Positions 1-8,686 of a stretch of 64,000 nucleotides of DNA are shown here, one piece after another; position 1 is the stretch's first letter; the number at the start of each line of letters is the position of its first letter. The notes beneath the pieces are model-generated. The model saw only the letters and a program-made list of their open reading frames with translations, made no database searches and was not told where the DNA came from. Location: positions 1 to 64,000 of the forward strand of contig JALQUB010000080.1 of assembly GCA_023268635.1 (NCBI GenBank), read 5' to 3'. Origin of the DNA: Pseudomonadales bacterium (lineage in GTDB: Bacteria > Pseudomonadota > Gammaproteobacteria > Pseudomonadales > Pseudohongiellaceae). The position numbers and the translations under genes are program-made.

Positions 1-22
1 TGATCTCGTTGATCGGTCTCAT
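1..22 (-). CDS. First codons of an unidentified gene, cut by the window edge
   Basis: An ATG at 22-20 opens a reverse-strand frame reading M-R-P-I-N-E-I before the window ends. It overlaps the TGA stop (21-19) of the preceding frame as ATGA, the usual sign of translational coupling in an operon. Only seven residues are visible, so no product can be proposed. Confidence 0.35.
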
Positions 23-171
23 TTCTCACCCACCCTCGCAATCAGAGATTTGATGTCATCGCGGATTTCAGCCAGCATCTTGTTGGTATCCTCGCGGGCA
101 ACCCGCGCGGCGTCCAAGTCCTCTTTGCGCTGCGACCAGAGTGGTAGGATCCAGGGATGTCTGCTCAGCAT
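19..171 (-). other. 50-residue reverse-strand frame, probable C-terminal part of the MscS-like locus or of another gene
   Basis: This frame starts at an ATG (171-169) and ends at a TGA that overlaps the next ATG. Its last 37 residues are charged and helical, with the segments REDTNKMLAEIRDDIKSLI and VGEK, and look like real coding sequence with coiled-coil character. The first 13 residues look like an out-of-frame reading of the overlapping MscS-like frame. The likeliest reading is that the true protein switches frame near 125-150. That would mean one frameshift, or a recombination junction, between an MscS-like N-terminus and this tail. It could also be a free-standing small gene, but the ribosome-binding site before its ATG is poor. 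Confidence 0.35.
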
Positions 172-556
172 TATCACCCGCTAAAATACGTTGCCGTATC
201 CTCTCCTCGGCAAGCGATATGAATCGAACCAGAAACCAAGCTATCAGCACTACCACAACGACTTGCCGCGCAAGGTTAAGATTACTCGCCGAGAACAAGA
301 TATCGTCGATGTATCCTTCGCTAATTCCAACCGCCATCAACAGCCCTTGCAGGAGTATCAACCAACTCAGGGGACGTCTGGCCGCTTCGAGCAAAGCGTC
401 GTCCCAGACATTAGTGGTTTGATTGAAATGTACTCCCAGCGCAGTCAGGAGCCGTAAGGCGACCAATCGCGCGAGGAGTGTTAGCGTGACGATAAGGAAA
501 AGTTCTGCACCCCAATCGAGGTCCTGCAGAGAGCTGAACGAGAAGAATTCTTGCAT
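68..556 (-). pseudogene. N-terminal part of an MscS-family mechanosensitive channel, truncated or frameshifted
   Basis: The 162-residue frame has three hydrophobic segments (about residues 17-40, 62-80 and 94-113). Between and after them are features typical of MscS-family N-termini: NVWDDAL, a positively charged stretch after the third helix, and then SLDPTTLVAA, which in the family leads into the pore helix and the beta domain. The pore helix (Gly/Ala-rich) and the cytoplasmic domain are absent. After about residue 145 the sequence becomes RGLGRRAGCPRG, which looks like out-of-frame translation of the neighbouring charged frame. Full MscS proteins are 270 residues or more. It is either a broken gene or a different three-helix membrane protein interrupted by a frameshift. 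It lies upstream of, and on the same strand as, the partial gene at the window edge. Confidence 0.5.
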
Positions 557-590
557 TTATGACGCCTTCTTATCTATCTTCTTTTACGCA

Positions 591-1619
591 TTAAAATGAT
601 TGATTCAATAAAGAATCGATTACAAGCTTCGCACGATCCCACTGTTCATCAGATCTGTAATTAGGGTTATGCGCTTCGAAGTTAGCCGCCATGCCGGCCA
701 AGCGCACATTCGATTCGGCGGCAAACGAAAGTGCGTTCTCCTCAATGAAGTCTGCAACTTGGCGCGCCGCCTCATTGTCATTGCACACCAACACCATGTC
801 ACAACCCGCACTCAGTGCTAAATTAGCCCGAGTCTCAATAGAACCTGCACTATGAGCAGCGTCCATTGTTAGATCATCGCTAAAAATAACTCCATCGAAT
901 CCTAGTCGTGCACGCAACACGTCCTGCAGCCAGATGGAGGAGAATCCTGCGCACTTATCATCTACTTGTGGGTAGATCACATGGGCAGGCATGATGCCGC
1001 CGAGGTGGTTTGATAGCGCCTCGAACGGCTGTAGATCACACGCCTCTATCTCCGCGAGCGAGCGATCGTCGATAGGTAACTCTACATGCGAGTCCCCGTC
1101 CACGGTGCCATGTCCCGGAAAATGCTTGCCAGTAGCAGCCATGCCAGCCTTATTCATACCCTTTATGTAGCGCGCTGATAACGCCGATATGATGGCGGTG
1201 TCGCTAGATAACGCCCGATCTCCTATCACCCTACTCGTCTCGCTCTGCACATCGAGTACCGGAGCGAAGCTGAAATCTAAACCGGCATCTAATAACTCAA
1301 TAGCCATTGCCCAGCCACAAAGCTCAGCTGCTTCCAATCCAGCTGATACGTCTTTAGCATAAAGCGAGCCTAATGCGGCCAGCGGAGGGAGTCTTAAGAA
1401 CTCTTCCTTGAAGCGCTGCACTCGCCCACCCTCTTGATCAACTGCAATGAGTAGATGGGGTTTGACCGCGCGAATAGACTCGACCAGGGCCTTCAATTGG
1501 GCGCGGTCGCTGTAGTTGCGTGAAAACAGGATCAGAGCCCCCACACTCGGTCGAGACAATAGGTCCACTTCCTCATGACTCAGTTCCAACCCCTCCAGAC
1601 TCACCATCAATCGCCCCAT
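591..1619 (-). CDS. nagZ: Beta-N-acetylhexosaminidase NagZ (GH3)
   Basis: This cytosolic glycosidase of peptidoglycan recycling removes N-acetylglucosamine from GlcNAc-anhydroMurNAc muropeptides. Its products influence AmpC induction in many gammaproteobacteria. The 342-residue length is normal. Visible GH3 features are VDQEGGRVQRF (60-70), KHFPGHG (165-171), the His of the DSH motif (176-178), which is part of the family's acid/base dyad, and FSDDLTM with the probable nucleophile Asp248. PAHVIYPQVD and AGCDMVLVCND are also conserved. The ATG at 1619 aligns with the known short N-terminus; an internal ATG four codons on is possible because the ribosome-binding site is weak. It is divergent from lexA, as in Pseudomonas, although no psrA gene separates them here. 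Confidence 0.96.
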   Translation of the reverse strand: MGRLMVSLEGLELSHEEVDLLSRPSVGALILFSRNYSDRAQLKALVESIRAVKPHLLIAVDQEGGRVQRFKEEFLRLPPLAALGSLYAKDVSAGLEAAELCGWAMAIELLDAGLDFSFAPVLDVQSETSRVIGDRALSSDTAIISALSARYIKGMNKAGMAATGKHFPGHGTVDGDSHVELPIDDRSLAEIEACDLQPFEALSNHLGGIMPAHVIYPQVDDKCAGFSSIWLQDVLRARLGFDGVIFSDDLTMDAAHSAGSIETRANLALSAGCDMVLVCNDNEAARQVADFIEENALSFAAESNVRLAGMAANFEAHNPNYRSDEQWDRAKLVIDSLLNQSF

Positions 1620-1768
1620 GGCTGGAATGGAATGACCACCTCTTCTCGAATGCGTGAAAGAGCTAATTGTTTGATCCTCGCTAATAAATTGGTTCGATTA
1701 TCCCATAGCCACGCAGCCAGTTGAACGTCCTAAACCGGCAGCAAAATAGACTTGCACATCTCAAAATA

Positions 1769-1784
1769 CTGTATACAATCACAG
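1769..1784 (+). promoter_or_regulatory. LexA (SOS) box 1 upstream of lexA
   Basis: The 16-bp site has the form CTGT-N8-ACAG, with a perfect match to both conserved half-sites of the gammaproteobacterial SOS box. It ends 25 bp before the lexA ATG, as expected for LexA autoregulation, and directly abuts a second box. Confidence 0.9.
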
Positions 1785-1800
1785 CTGTTGATAAGTACAG
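1785..1800 (+). promoter_or_regulatory. LexA (SOS) box 2, abutting box 1 and touching the lexA ribosome-binding site
   Basis: This is a second perfect CTGT-N8-ACAG site beginning at the base after box 1, so the centres are 16 bp apart. Its last bases run into the AGGAGA ribosome-binding sequence (1799-1804) of lexA. The core is less A/T-alternating than the consensus, so affinity may be lower than for box 1. Confidence 0.82.
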
Positions 1801-1809
1801 GAGAATTCC

Positions 1810-2415
1810 ATGCTTAAGCTCACTTTAAGACAACAGCAGATACTCAACTACATCAAAGACTACCTGTCCGAGACGGGATATCCGCCCACTCGTTCTGAGA
1901 TAGCAAAAAAAATGGGGTTTCGCTCGCCTAATGCCGCGGAAGACCATCTGCGCGCACTGGCGCGTAAAGGCGCCATAGAGATACAGCCCGGGGCGTCACG
2001 GGGGCTTAGATTACCGATTAACGAGCAGCTCGGCCTACCGATTATTGGCCAAGTGGCCGCAGGTAGCCCAATCCTCGCCCAGGAATCTATTTCGGAGTAT
2101 TGTGACATTCCTCCCACCCTATTTAGTCCCAGCGCGGATTACCTGCTCACGGTCAAAGGAACAAGTATGATCGATGTGGGTATCTTCGAGGATGATTTAT
2201 TGGCAGTACACAAAACGGATAGAGCGAATGACGGAGACATTATCGTCGCGCGTATCGATGAAGAGGTCACGGTGAAGCGACTCAAGAAAGGAAAGACTCC
2301 TTATACGCTGAGCCTCATCGCTGAAAATCCGGAGTTTTCACCCATCGAGGTGGATGTAAGATTGAACGACTTCGCCATCGAAGGGATTAGTGTCGGGGTT
2401 ATCCGTAGGCACTAG
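1810..2415 (+). CDS. lexA: LexA repressor, SOS response regulator
   Basis: LexA represses DNA-repair genes and cleaves itself when RecA filaments form. The protein has 201 residues. The N-terminal winged helix carries [19 protein letters not shown] (25-43), nearly identical to the recognition region of E. coli LexA, so it should bind CTGT-N8-ACAG sites. The cleavage site is Ala84-Gly85 in VAAG. The catalytic dyad is Ser119 (GTSM) and Lys156 (TVKRL). The C-terminus ends at VIRRH without the extra GDWL tail of E. coli; this shorter end is common outside the enterics. The start is fixed by AGGAGA five bases upstream. Two SOS boxes precede it. There is no sulA gene after it, unlike the Pseudomonas arrangement; topA converges 49 bp downstream. 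Confidence 0.98.
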   Translation: MLKLTLRQQQILNYIKDYLSETGYPPTRSEIAKKMGFRSPNAAEDHLRALARKGAIEIQPGASRGLRLPINEQLGLPIIGQVAAGSPILAQESISEYCDIPPTLFSPSADYLLTVKGTSMIDVGIFEDDLLAVHKTDRANDGDIIVARIDEEVTVKRLKKGKTPYTLSLIAENPEFSPIEVDVRLNDFAIEGISVGVIRRH

Positions 2416-2427
2416 GCTACCTGTATG

Positions 2428-2453
2428 CTGGCCGCGGCTGAAGCCGCAGCCAG
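2428..2453. terminator. Strong hairpin between convergent lexA and topA, probable bidirectional terminator
   Basis: A 12-bp inverted repeat (2428-2439 with 2442-2453) has 11 of 12 positions paired, very G+C rich, around a two-base centre. It lies in the 49-bp gap between the stop codons of lexA and topA, the expected place for a shared terminator. There is no clear T-run on either side, so it may act as a pause site or 3'-end stabiliser rather than a classical intrinsic terminator. Confidence 0.6.
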
Positions 2454-2464
2454 ATGCATCACGC

Positions 2465-5164
2465 TTATTTCTTGGTAGTCTTTTTAGCGGCTTTCTTTAC
2501 GCTCTTCTTAGCAGCCTTTTTAGCCGGCTTCTTCCCAGTAGCACTGCCTTCCGCCTTCCACTCGTTGTCTGTGTAGAACGCCTTCCAGCCAGTCGCCTTC
2601 TTATCTAATTCACTCTGCACGTATATCTCAGCAGTTTTCCTACTGTAACGAATAATAGCTGGATTTCCTGCATCATCTTGCACTGGTGCTTTAAGCAAAT
2701 ACGCATACTTAGGATCTAACTCAGCCGCGTGCGGCAACAGCTCCGAGACCAAAGGGGCTCGAGTCTCACGATTACGAGGGAACTGGCTAGCGGCGAGAAA
2801 CAGACCCGCCGCTCCGTCTCGTAGAATATAGTGATCCTCGACGGTCTCACACAGCAGCTCGGGCATCGGGATTGGATCCATCTTAGGCGGTGCGGCTTGT
2901 CCGTTCCTTAGAAGTTTACGCGTGTTCTTGCACTCTTCATTGGTGCAACCAAAATATTTCCCGAAGCGGCCAGTTTTAAGCTGCATATCAGCCGAACACT
3001 TATCGCACTCGATTACAGGGCCATCGTAGCCGCGAATCTTGAATTCGCCCTGCTCTATTTCAAAGCCACTGCAGTCAGGGTTATTGCCGCATACATGTAG
3101 CTTACGTCGCTCATCGATAAGATAACTATCCATCGCCGTATTACATAAAGCGCAGCGGTGTTTTTTGCGCAACAACGCGTTTTCCGCCGCCTCTGCCTCT
3201 TCTGCTGAGTCGGTGCGTATCGCATCTTCACCAGGAGTCAGGTTGATCGTTTGCTTACACCGCTCTTTAGGGGGAAGCGCATAACCCGAACAGCCGAGAA
3301 ACACCCCAGTAGAGGCCGTTCTGATTTGCATATTACGCCCACAATTTGGGCACTTAATGTCAGTATCGGTCGGCTCGTTGGTGCGCATTCCACCTTCTGC
3401 GGACTCGGCGATAGCAAGTTCTGCCATGAAGCGTTCATAAAACTCATTTAACAACGCCTTCCAGTTTTTATCACCCGAAGCAACCTCATCCAATGACTCT
3501 TCCATTTTAGCAGTGAAGTCATAATCCATCAGGTCTTCGAAACTTTCTATTAAGCGCTCGGCGACGATGTCACCCATTTTTAGCGCATAGAATCGCTTAT
3601 TCTCTACTCGTGCATAACCTCGATCCTGAATCGTCGAAATAATCGCAGCATAAGTAGAGGGACGTCCTATCGCTTTTTTCTCAAGTTCCTTAACGAGGCT
3701 CGCTTCAGTGTAGCGCGGCGGCGGCTTAGTGAAGTTTTGCTGCGGCTTTAATTCATTGAGCGACAGCGAATCTCCCTCGGAAATCTCTGGAAGAACAATA
3801 TCTTCATCTTTCGACGGCATTGCTCGTAAGTAGCCATCGAATTGCATAATTCTTCCCTTAACACGCAACTCAAAATCCGCGGCCGCGATATTGATACTCG
3901 AGCTTAAGTAACGCGCGGGTGGCATCTGGCAGGCAACAAAAAATTGCCAGATCAGTGTATAGAGTCGAACCGCATCAGGTTCCATCTGATTGAGCAACGT
4001 GGCAGTCATACGGACATCGGTCGGACGAATTGCCTCATGAGCCTCCTGAGCGCCCTCCTTCGAACTATAGAACAAGGGTTTCTCAGGCAGATACTCTGGA
4101 CCATACTTACTATTAATATAGTCACGACACATAGAGATCGCGTCACTGCTAATATGCGTCGAATCCGTTCTCATGTAGGTGATATAGCCCGCTTCGTAAA
4201 GGCGCTGTGCCATCATCATCGTTTTCTTAACACCAAAACCTAGCCGCGTGCTCGCCGCTTGCTGCAGGGTTGAAGTAATTAGCGGCGCTTTTGGCTTCGA
4301 CGAAGTAGGCTTATCATCACGCTTCAGTACGTTGAAATCACTAGACTGCAGCACCGCAAGCGCTGTATCAGTCTCTTGCTTGCTCGTTGGTCTAAACGCT
4401 TTTCCCGCCTGCTTCACAACCTGACAGCGCAAAGCTTCTTGCTTGGCGGTTTCGAGCTCAGCAAATACCTCCCAATATTCATCAGGAATAAATGCTCGTA
4501 TTTCTCGTTCACGCTCGACGACTAAACGGACAGCAACCGATTGAACGCGCCCCGCAGAGAGCCCTCTGGCCACCTTTGCCCAGAGTAAAGGCGAAACCAT
4601 GAACCCTACTACTCGATCAAGGAAACGGCGCGCCTGTTGTGCCTCGACATAACGCATATCGAGTTCGCCAGGTTCAGCGAAGGCTTCGTCTATCGCTCGC
4701 TTTGTAATTTCGTTGAAGACCACCCGCTTATATCGGCTCTCATCGCCCCCGATAGCCTCTTTGAGATGCCAAGCAATAGCCTCTCCCTCGCGGTCCAAAT
4801 CCGTCGCAAGATAAATAGCATCCGCTGTCTTAGCCAGTTTTTGCAGCTCCGAGACCACCTTCTCTTTTCCGGGCAGCACTTCATACTGCGCCTTCCAGTC
4901 GTGCTCGGGATCAATGCCCATGCGCTTTATTAACTGTTCTTTAGCTTTCTTCTTTTTATAGACAGCTTTCTCTTCTGGAGCCATTTTGCGAGTTATCGCT
5001 GCTGCGGCGGCGCGAGCCTTGGGGTCAACGGGCTTGGCAGAGCCGGAAGTTGGAAGATCACGGATATGCCCGACGCTCGATTTGACGATGAAATCGGAAC
5101 CAAGATACTTATTAATAGTTTTGGCCTTGGCTGGCGACTCGACTATTACTAATGATTTGGGCAT
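2465..5164 (-). CDS. topA: DNA topoisomerase I (type IA)
   Basis: This enzyme relaxes negative supercoils through a 5'-phosphotyrosine intermediate. The start is placed at the ATG of [15 protein letters not shown], which matches the family N-terminus and has AAAGAG upstream; the open frame extends 25 codons further but that part is not conserved. The protein has 899 residues. Seen are the Toprim domain ([10 protein letters not shown] and the acidic DLDREGEA motif), the catalytic tyrosine in [10 protein letters not shown] (about residue 330), and three C-terminal Cys4 zinc ribbons (CPNC...C...C, CALC...C...C, CDKC...C...C). A Lys/Ala-rich basic tail of about 23 residues with AAKK repeats ends the protein. 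It is convergent with lexA. Confidence 0.97.
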   Translation of the reverse strand: MPKSLVIVESPAKAKTINKYLGSDFIVKSSVGHIRDLPTSGSAKPVDPKARAAAAAITRKMAPEEKAVYKKKKAKEQLIKRMGIDPEHDWKAQYEVLPGKEKVVSELQKLAKTADAIYLATDLDREGEAIAWHLKEAIGGDESRYKRVVFNEITKRAIDEAFAEPGELDMRYVEAQQARRFLDRVVGFMVSPLLWAKVARGLSAGRVQSVAVRLVVEREREIRAFIPDEYWEVFAELETAKQEALRCQVVKQAGKAFRPTSKQETDTALAVLQSSDFNVLKRDDKPTSSKPKAPLITSTLQQAASTRLGFGVKKTMMMAQRLYEAGYITYMRTDSTHISSDAISMCRDYINSKYGPEYLPEKPLFYSSKEGAQEAHEAIRPTDVRMTATLLNQMEPDAVRLYTLIWQFFVACQMPPARYLSSSINIAAADFELRVKGRIMQFDGYLRAMPSKDEDIVLPEISEGDSLSLNELKPQQNFTKPPPRYTEASLVKELEKKAIGRPSTYAAIISTIQDRGYARVENKRFYALKMGDIVAERLIESFEDLMDYDFTAKMEESLDEVASGDKNWKALLNEFYERFMAELAIAESAEGGMRTNEPTDTDIKCPNCGRNMQIRTASTGVFLGCSGYALPPKERCKQTINLTPGEDAIRTDSAEEAEAAENALLRKKHRCALCNTAMDSYLIDERRKLHVCGNNPDCSGFEIEQGEFKIRGYDGPVIECDKCSADMQLKTGRFGKYFGCTNEECKNTRKLLRNGQAAPPKMDPIPMPELLCETVEDHYILRDGAAGLFLAASQFPRNRETRAPLVSELLPHAAELDPKYAYLLKAPVQDDAGNPAIIRYSRKTAEIYVQSELDKKATGWKAFYTDNEWKAEGSATGKKPAKKAAKKSVKKAAKKTTKK

Positions 5165-5368
5165 AAATGCAACTCTTTTGGCATGGTGGCTAGGGCCGGA
5201 AGAGCGCGAGTATATAGGGAAGGGTCGTAGGTCGGTCAAGTGTTTAGACGAAATTGCTCGAATTACAATGACAGATTAGCCATAGAAAACGCATACAAGC
5301 TACATAGATAGCCGGCTACGCAGATCTTGGTAAATCTAGGCGCAGCCAGCTGAGATCGGGGGAAAATG

Positions 5369-6409
5369 CTAGTCGACGGCGACAAGCCAACCGAAATTAT
5401 CTTCTAATTCGCCCTTTTGAATGCCAACTAACAAATCGTAGAGCTGCTGCATAATGGGACCAGGCTGACCACCCTCACCAATTTCATGCCAACTACCATC
5501 GAACCAAATTTTGCCTACGGGAGACAGCACAGCTGCAGTACCACAAGCCGCCGCCTCGGCGAAATCACCAATCTCCTTTCTAAGCTCGATTGGTCGCTCG
5601 ACAGCCGTCAAGCCAAGTTTCTTTTCCGCTAAGGTCATGATCGATCGCCGCGTGATACTAGGCAGTATCGCTTCTGATTTCGGTGTCACCAATGAGCCAT
5701 CTTTGAGTGCGATGACGATATTCGCAGATCCCGCCTCATCGATAAATCTCTGCTCTCGAGAATCCAGATACAGCGCCTCATTCGCTCCTAATTCCTGCGC
5801 GCGTTTCGTAGCAAGAAGCCCTCCAGCATAGTTCGCGCCTGCTTTGTAACTTCCCGTACCCCTCGGGGCGGCGCGATCCATTTCAGAAACCGCAAGGCTA
5901 ATCATGCCCAAACCAGGCGATTTGTAATACGGTCCAACTGGAGAAACGAATACTCTGTACTCGTAGTATTGCGCCGGCTTGAGACCCAAATTTTCACCGA
6001 TTCCAATGAGCATCGGCCGTATATACAGAGAAGCCCCGGAGCCATAAGGAGGGACCCAAGAAGCATTAGCTCGAACCGTTTGCAGAACTGCATCCACAAA
6101 CATCTCAGTCGGAACGTCGGGCATTAGCAGTCTGGCGGCTGTCCTCTGCATACGTTCCGCATTAAGGTCGGGACGGAACAGGAGAATTCGACCATCAGGC
6201 CCTGTCTGCGCCTTCATCCCCTCGAAGCACTGCTGCGCATAATGGATAGCCGGCGCGCCTTCATGAATTGCGATGAACTCGTCTTTGATCAGCTCACCTT
6301 CACCCCAAGCACCGTCGTGCCACACCGCCCGGAAGCGAAACTCCGTTTTTATGTACTGAAAACCAAGTTCCGACCAATTAAGTGCCTGCTTCTGTCCGTC
6401 TGCGTTCAC
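5369..6409 (-). CDS. ilvE: Branched-chain amino acid aminotransferase
   Basis: This PLP enzyme transfers amino groups between glutamate and the 2-oxo acids of leucine, isoleucine and valine. The protein has 346 residues. The probable Schiff-base lysine is Lys189 in GSYKAGANYAGG. IHYAQQCFEGMKA, ASLYIRPM and EAGSANI are typical of the larger (type II) bacterial and eukaryotic-like subgroup rather than of E. coli IlvE. The start is a GTG at 6409 with AGGA eight bases upstream. It is divergent from tatD across a 154-bp gap. A role in both synthesis and degradation of branched-chain amino acids is possible. Confidence 0.93.
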   Translation of the reverse strand: MNADGQKQALNWSELGFQYIKTEFRFRAVWHDGAWGEGELIKDEFIAIHEGAPAIHYAQQCFEGMKAQTGPDGRILLFRPDLNAERMQRTAARLLMPDVPTEMFVDAVLQTVRANASWVPPYGSGASLYIRPMLIGIGENLGLKPAQYYEYRVFVSPVGPYYKSPGLGMISLAVSEMDRAAPRGTGSYKAGANYAGGLLATKRAQELGANEALYLDSREQRFIDEAGSANIVIALKDGSLVTPKSEAILPSITRRSIMTLAEKKLGLTAVERPIELRKEIGDFAEAAACGTAAVLSPVGKIWFDGSWHEIGEGGQPGPIMQQLYDLLVGIQKGELEDNFGWLVAVD

Positions 6410-6563
6410 GCTTAAATTCCTATACTGCTTCTAAAAACTATCCCAACATTATCAGCTATCGCGATATCAAAGGCTAGATGGCACCTCGCCTCTTTTATTC
6501 CCTTCGGTCTACGCTACACTAGCGCCTTCTCTCAACACGGATACAGCTAAAACAAGGATAACC

Positions 6564-7367
6564 ATGCCCAAGCTCATCGATATTGGAGCCAATCTGACCC
6601 ACGAGTCGTTTAGCAAGGACTTCGATGAAGTGACTCAAAGGGCGTTAGAAGCCGGCGTCTCACGGATCCTCCTCACCGGAACGGATCTGGAGTCCTCCCG
6701 AACAGCTCAGCGATTAAGCGCTTCGAATAATGAAGTATTTTCTTGTACCGCAGGACTGCATCCACACCTTGCGAGCGCTTGGGACACCTGTGCCGAGGAG
6801 ATAAAGAGGCTCTGCGAATACGACGAAGTCGTCGCTGTCGGCGAATGCGGTCTCGATTTCAACCGCAATTTTTCACCGCGAGATGCACAAATATACGCCT
6901 TCGAGCAGCAACTTGAGGTCGCTCAGGAAATTGGAAAACCAGTATTCCTCCATCAGCGAGAGTCACACGAAACTTTCTACCCCATCCTCAAGGCTAAACG
7001 AGCGGGGCTAGCTGGCGGCGTTGTCCATTGCTTCACCGACTCTCGCGAAGCCCTTGAGGATTATCTAAATCTCGACATGCATATCGGCATTACCGGCTGG
7101 GTATGTGATGAGCGGCGTGGGCACGATCTGCAAAATATAGTCAAATACATACCTCTTAACCGGCTACTAATCGAGACTGATGCACCCTATCTTCTTCCAC
7201 GCACTCTCAAGCCAAAACCAAAATCACGGCGCAATGAACCCTGCTATCTCAGCGAAGTTGTAACTGCGTTGGCAGAGCACATGGGGAGAAATTTCGACGA
7301 AATAGCACAATATTCTACTGAAAATGCGTTGCGCTTATTTGGCCTGGAGAACAAGCAGAAAACGTAA
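6564..7367 (+). CDS. tatD: TatD family metal-dependent 3'-5' exonuclease
   Basis: TatD is a cytosolic TIM-barrel nuclease of the amidohydrolase superfamily, linked to DNA repair after oxidative damage. The 267-residue protein follows E. coli TatD closely along its length: IDIGANLTHESF at the N-terminus, AGLHPH, VGECGLDFNRNFSP, FLHQRESHETF, HCFTDSREA, IGITGWVCDERRG and ETDAPYLLPRTLKPKP. These segments place it with TatD itself rather than with the YcfH or YjjV paralogues. The start has AAGGA six bases upstream. The 3' end overlaps the convergent glutaredoxin-like gene by 33 bp. Confidence 0.93.
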   Translation: MPKLIDIGANLTHESFSKDFDEVTQRALEAGVSRILLTGTDLESSRTAQRLSASNNEVFSCTAGLHPHLASAWDTCAEEIKRLCEYDEVVAVGECGLDFNRNFSPRDAQIYAFEQQLEVAQEIGKPVFLHQRESHETFYPILKAKRAGLAGGVVHCFTDSREALEDYLNLDMHIGITGWVCDERRGHDLQNIVKYIPLNRLLIETDAPYLLPRTLKPKPKSRRNEPCYLSEVVTALAEHMGRNFDEIAQYSTENALRLFGLENKQKT

Positions 7368-7604
7368 TAGTTGTTGCGCATCGAACGGCCAATTGAGCTC
7401 TGCCTCATCGACCGTTCTTTTTAGTACAGGAATTCGTATGCCAAATCGCTCGACCAGCTCGGCATCTTCCGCAATATCGATCGCCTCGATTACAAGCTCA
7501 CGACTGAGAATTACGGCGACAGTAGCTAAGAGCGCTTCCGCTTGCTCGCACAAATGGCAGCCCATCGTCGTATAGAGTATGAGATCCACTTCCGGTTCAG
7601 TCAT
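7335..7604 (-). CDS. Small glutaredoxin-like (thioredoxin fold) protein
   Basis: This 89-residue protein begins LILYTTMGCHLCEQAEALL, with a CxxC pair (CHLC) at the N-terminus of the first helix, and has the cis-proline segment RIPVL near residue 58. These fit the DUF836 glutaredoxin-like family, whose substrates are not defined. The ATG lies inside the end of pyrD (8-bp overlap), so the two are likely co-translated. The 3' end overlaps tatD on the opposite strand. Confidence 0.85.
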   Translation of the reverse strand: MTEPEVDLILYTTMGCHLCEQAEALLATVAVILSRELVIEAIDIAEDAELVERFGIRIPVLKRTVDEAELNWPFDAQQLLRFLLVLQAK

Positions 7605-8628
7605 GCATTCTAGCCGATTCCGCTCGCAGAATTTCTTCGATCAACGCCGGACCCTCATAGATGAATCCAGAATAAATCTGCAGCAAGTCCGCACCGGCTT
7701 CGAGACGCTGCCGGGCATCCTGTGCAGACATAATGCCACCTACGCCGATGATTGCCATCTGGTCGCCCACTATTCGCTTAATCTGGCGGAGCGTGAAACA
7801 GGCCTTGCTTGTCAGAGGGGCGCCGCTCAATCCTCCCCCCTCATTGGCATAAGGGCTTGAAGAGACTTTATCTCGGTCGAAGGTCGTATTCGTTGCGATT
7901 ACTCCATCAATTCCATAGGCGAGCAATTTTCCGCAGCAAATAGCTAACTCTTCTTCGCTCATATCGGGAGCCAGCTTAACCGCGATGGGCACATAACGGC
8001 CATGTAGATTATCGAGCACACGTCGCTCATCCGTGAGAGCGCCTAACAAGCTATCCAATTCTTCACCGTATTGTAGAGAACGCAATCCTGGCGTGTTCGG
8101 TGATGAAATATTTATGGTGATGTAATCTGCTAACGCATAACTTTTTCGCAAACCAATGAGATAATCTTCATTCGCGTTGCTTAATTCAGTATCAAAATTT
8201 TTGCCAATATTGATGCCAATAACTCCCTTACGGTGGCGGTTAGCGATTTTAGTCAGCGCGTAATCAATACCTTTATTATTGAAACCCAATCGATTGATAA
8301 TCGCTTTTTCTGGCGCCAGTCGGAACATTCTAGGCTTCGGATTACCCGGCTGAGGTCGCGGCGTCACCGTTCCCAATTCAAGCCACGCGAAGCCCAAGGC
8401 TTGCAACGCGTCCGCATGATCAGCGTTCTTATCGAGACCCGCCGCTAACCCAACGATATGAGGAAATTCGATTCCCATTACCGTCTTCGACTTTGCATAA
8501 CTCTCGGTACGAGCAGCAAATAACCTAATAATCCCAAACCTCTCCAATAGACTCATTGCAGCGAGCGCAAACTCATGCGATTTTTCCGCCGGCAATTTAA
8601 AGAGCAGCGCTCTAATTAGTTTGTACAC
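7597..8628 (-). CDS. pyrD: Dihydroorotate dehydrogenase (quinone), class 2
   Basis: This is the fourth step of pyrimidine synthesis: FMN-dependent oxidation of dihydroorotate to orotate with electron transfer to membrane quinone. The start is a GTG at 8628 with GGGGAAA upstream; the translated N-terminus VYKLIRALLFKLPAEKSHEF then matches the membrane-associating helix of class 2 enzymes. An extended frame to 8679 adds 17 unconserved residues. The catalytic base serine lies in NISSPNTPGL, with MGIEFPHIVGLAAGLDKN and IIGVGGI (phosphate and flavin binding) also present. The length is 343 residues. It is followed by the coupled glutaredoxin-like gene. Confidence 0.95.
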   Translation of the reverse strand: MYKLIRALLFKLPAEKSHEFALAAMSLLERFGIIRLFAARTESYAKSKTVMGIEFPHIVGLAAGLDKNADHADALQALGFAWLELGTVTPRPQPGNPKPRMFRLAPEKAIINRLGFNNKGIDYALTKIANRHRKGVIGINIGKNFDTELSNANEDYLIGLRKSYALADYITINISSPNTPGLRSLQYGEELDSLLGALTDERRVLDNLHGRYVPIAVKLAPDMSEEELAICCGKLLAYGIDGVIATNTTFDRDKVSSSPYANEGGGLSGAPLTSKACFTLRQIKRIVGDQMAIIGVGGIMSAQDARQRLEAGADLLQIYSGFIYEGPALIEEILRAESARMHD

Positions 8629-8686
8629 TCGTTTCCCCGAAATCTTGATAAAACAATTCACGATGTTACGACATATCATAATTACT

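Noticed and set aside
5240-5368. Possible promoter or terminator between topA and the aminotransferase gene
   Set aside because: A TAGCCGGCTA palindrome and some A+T-rich stretches are present, but nothing reaches a supportable -35/-10 pair or a hairpin with a T-run.
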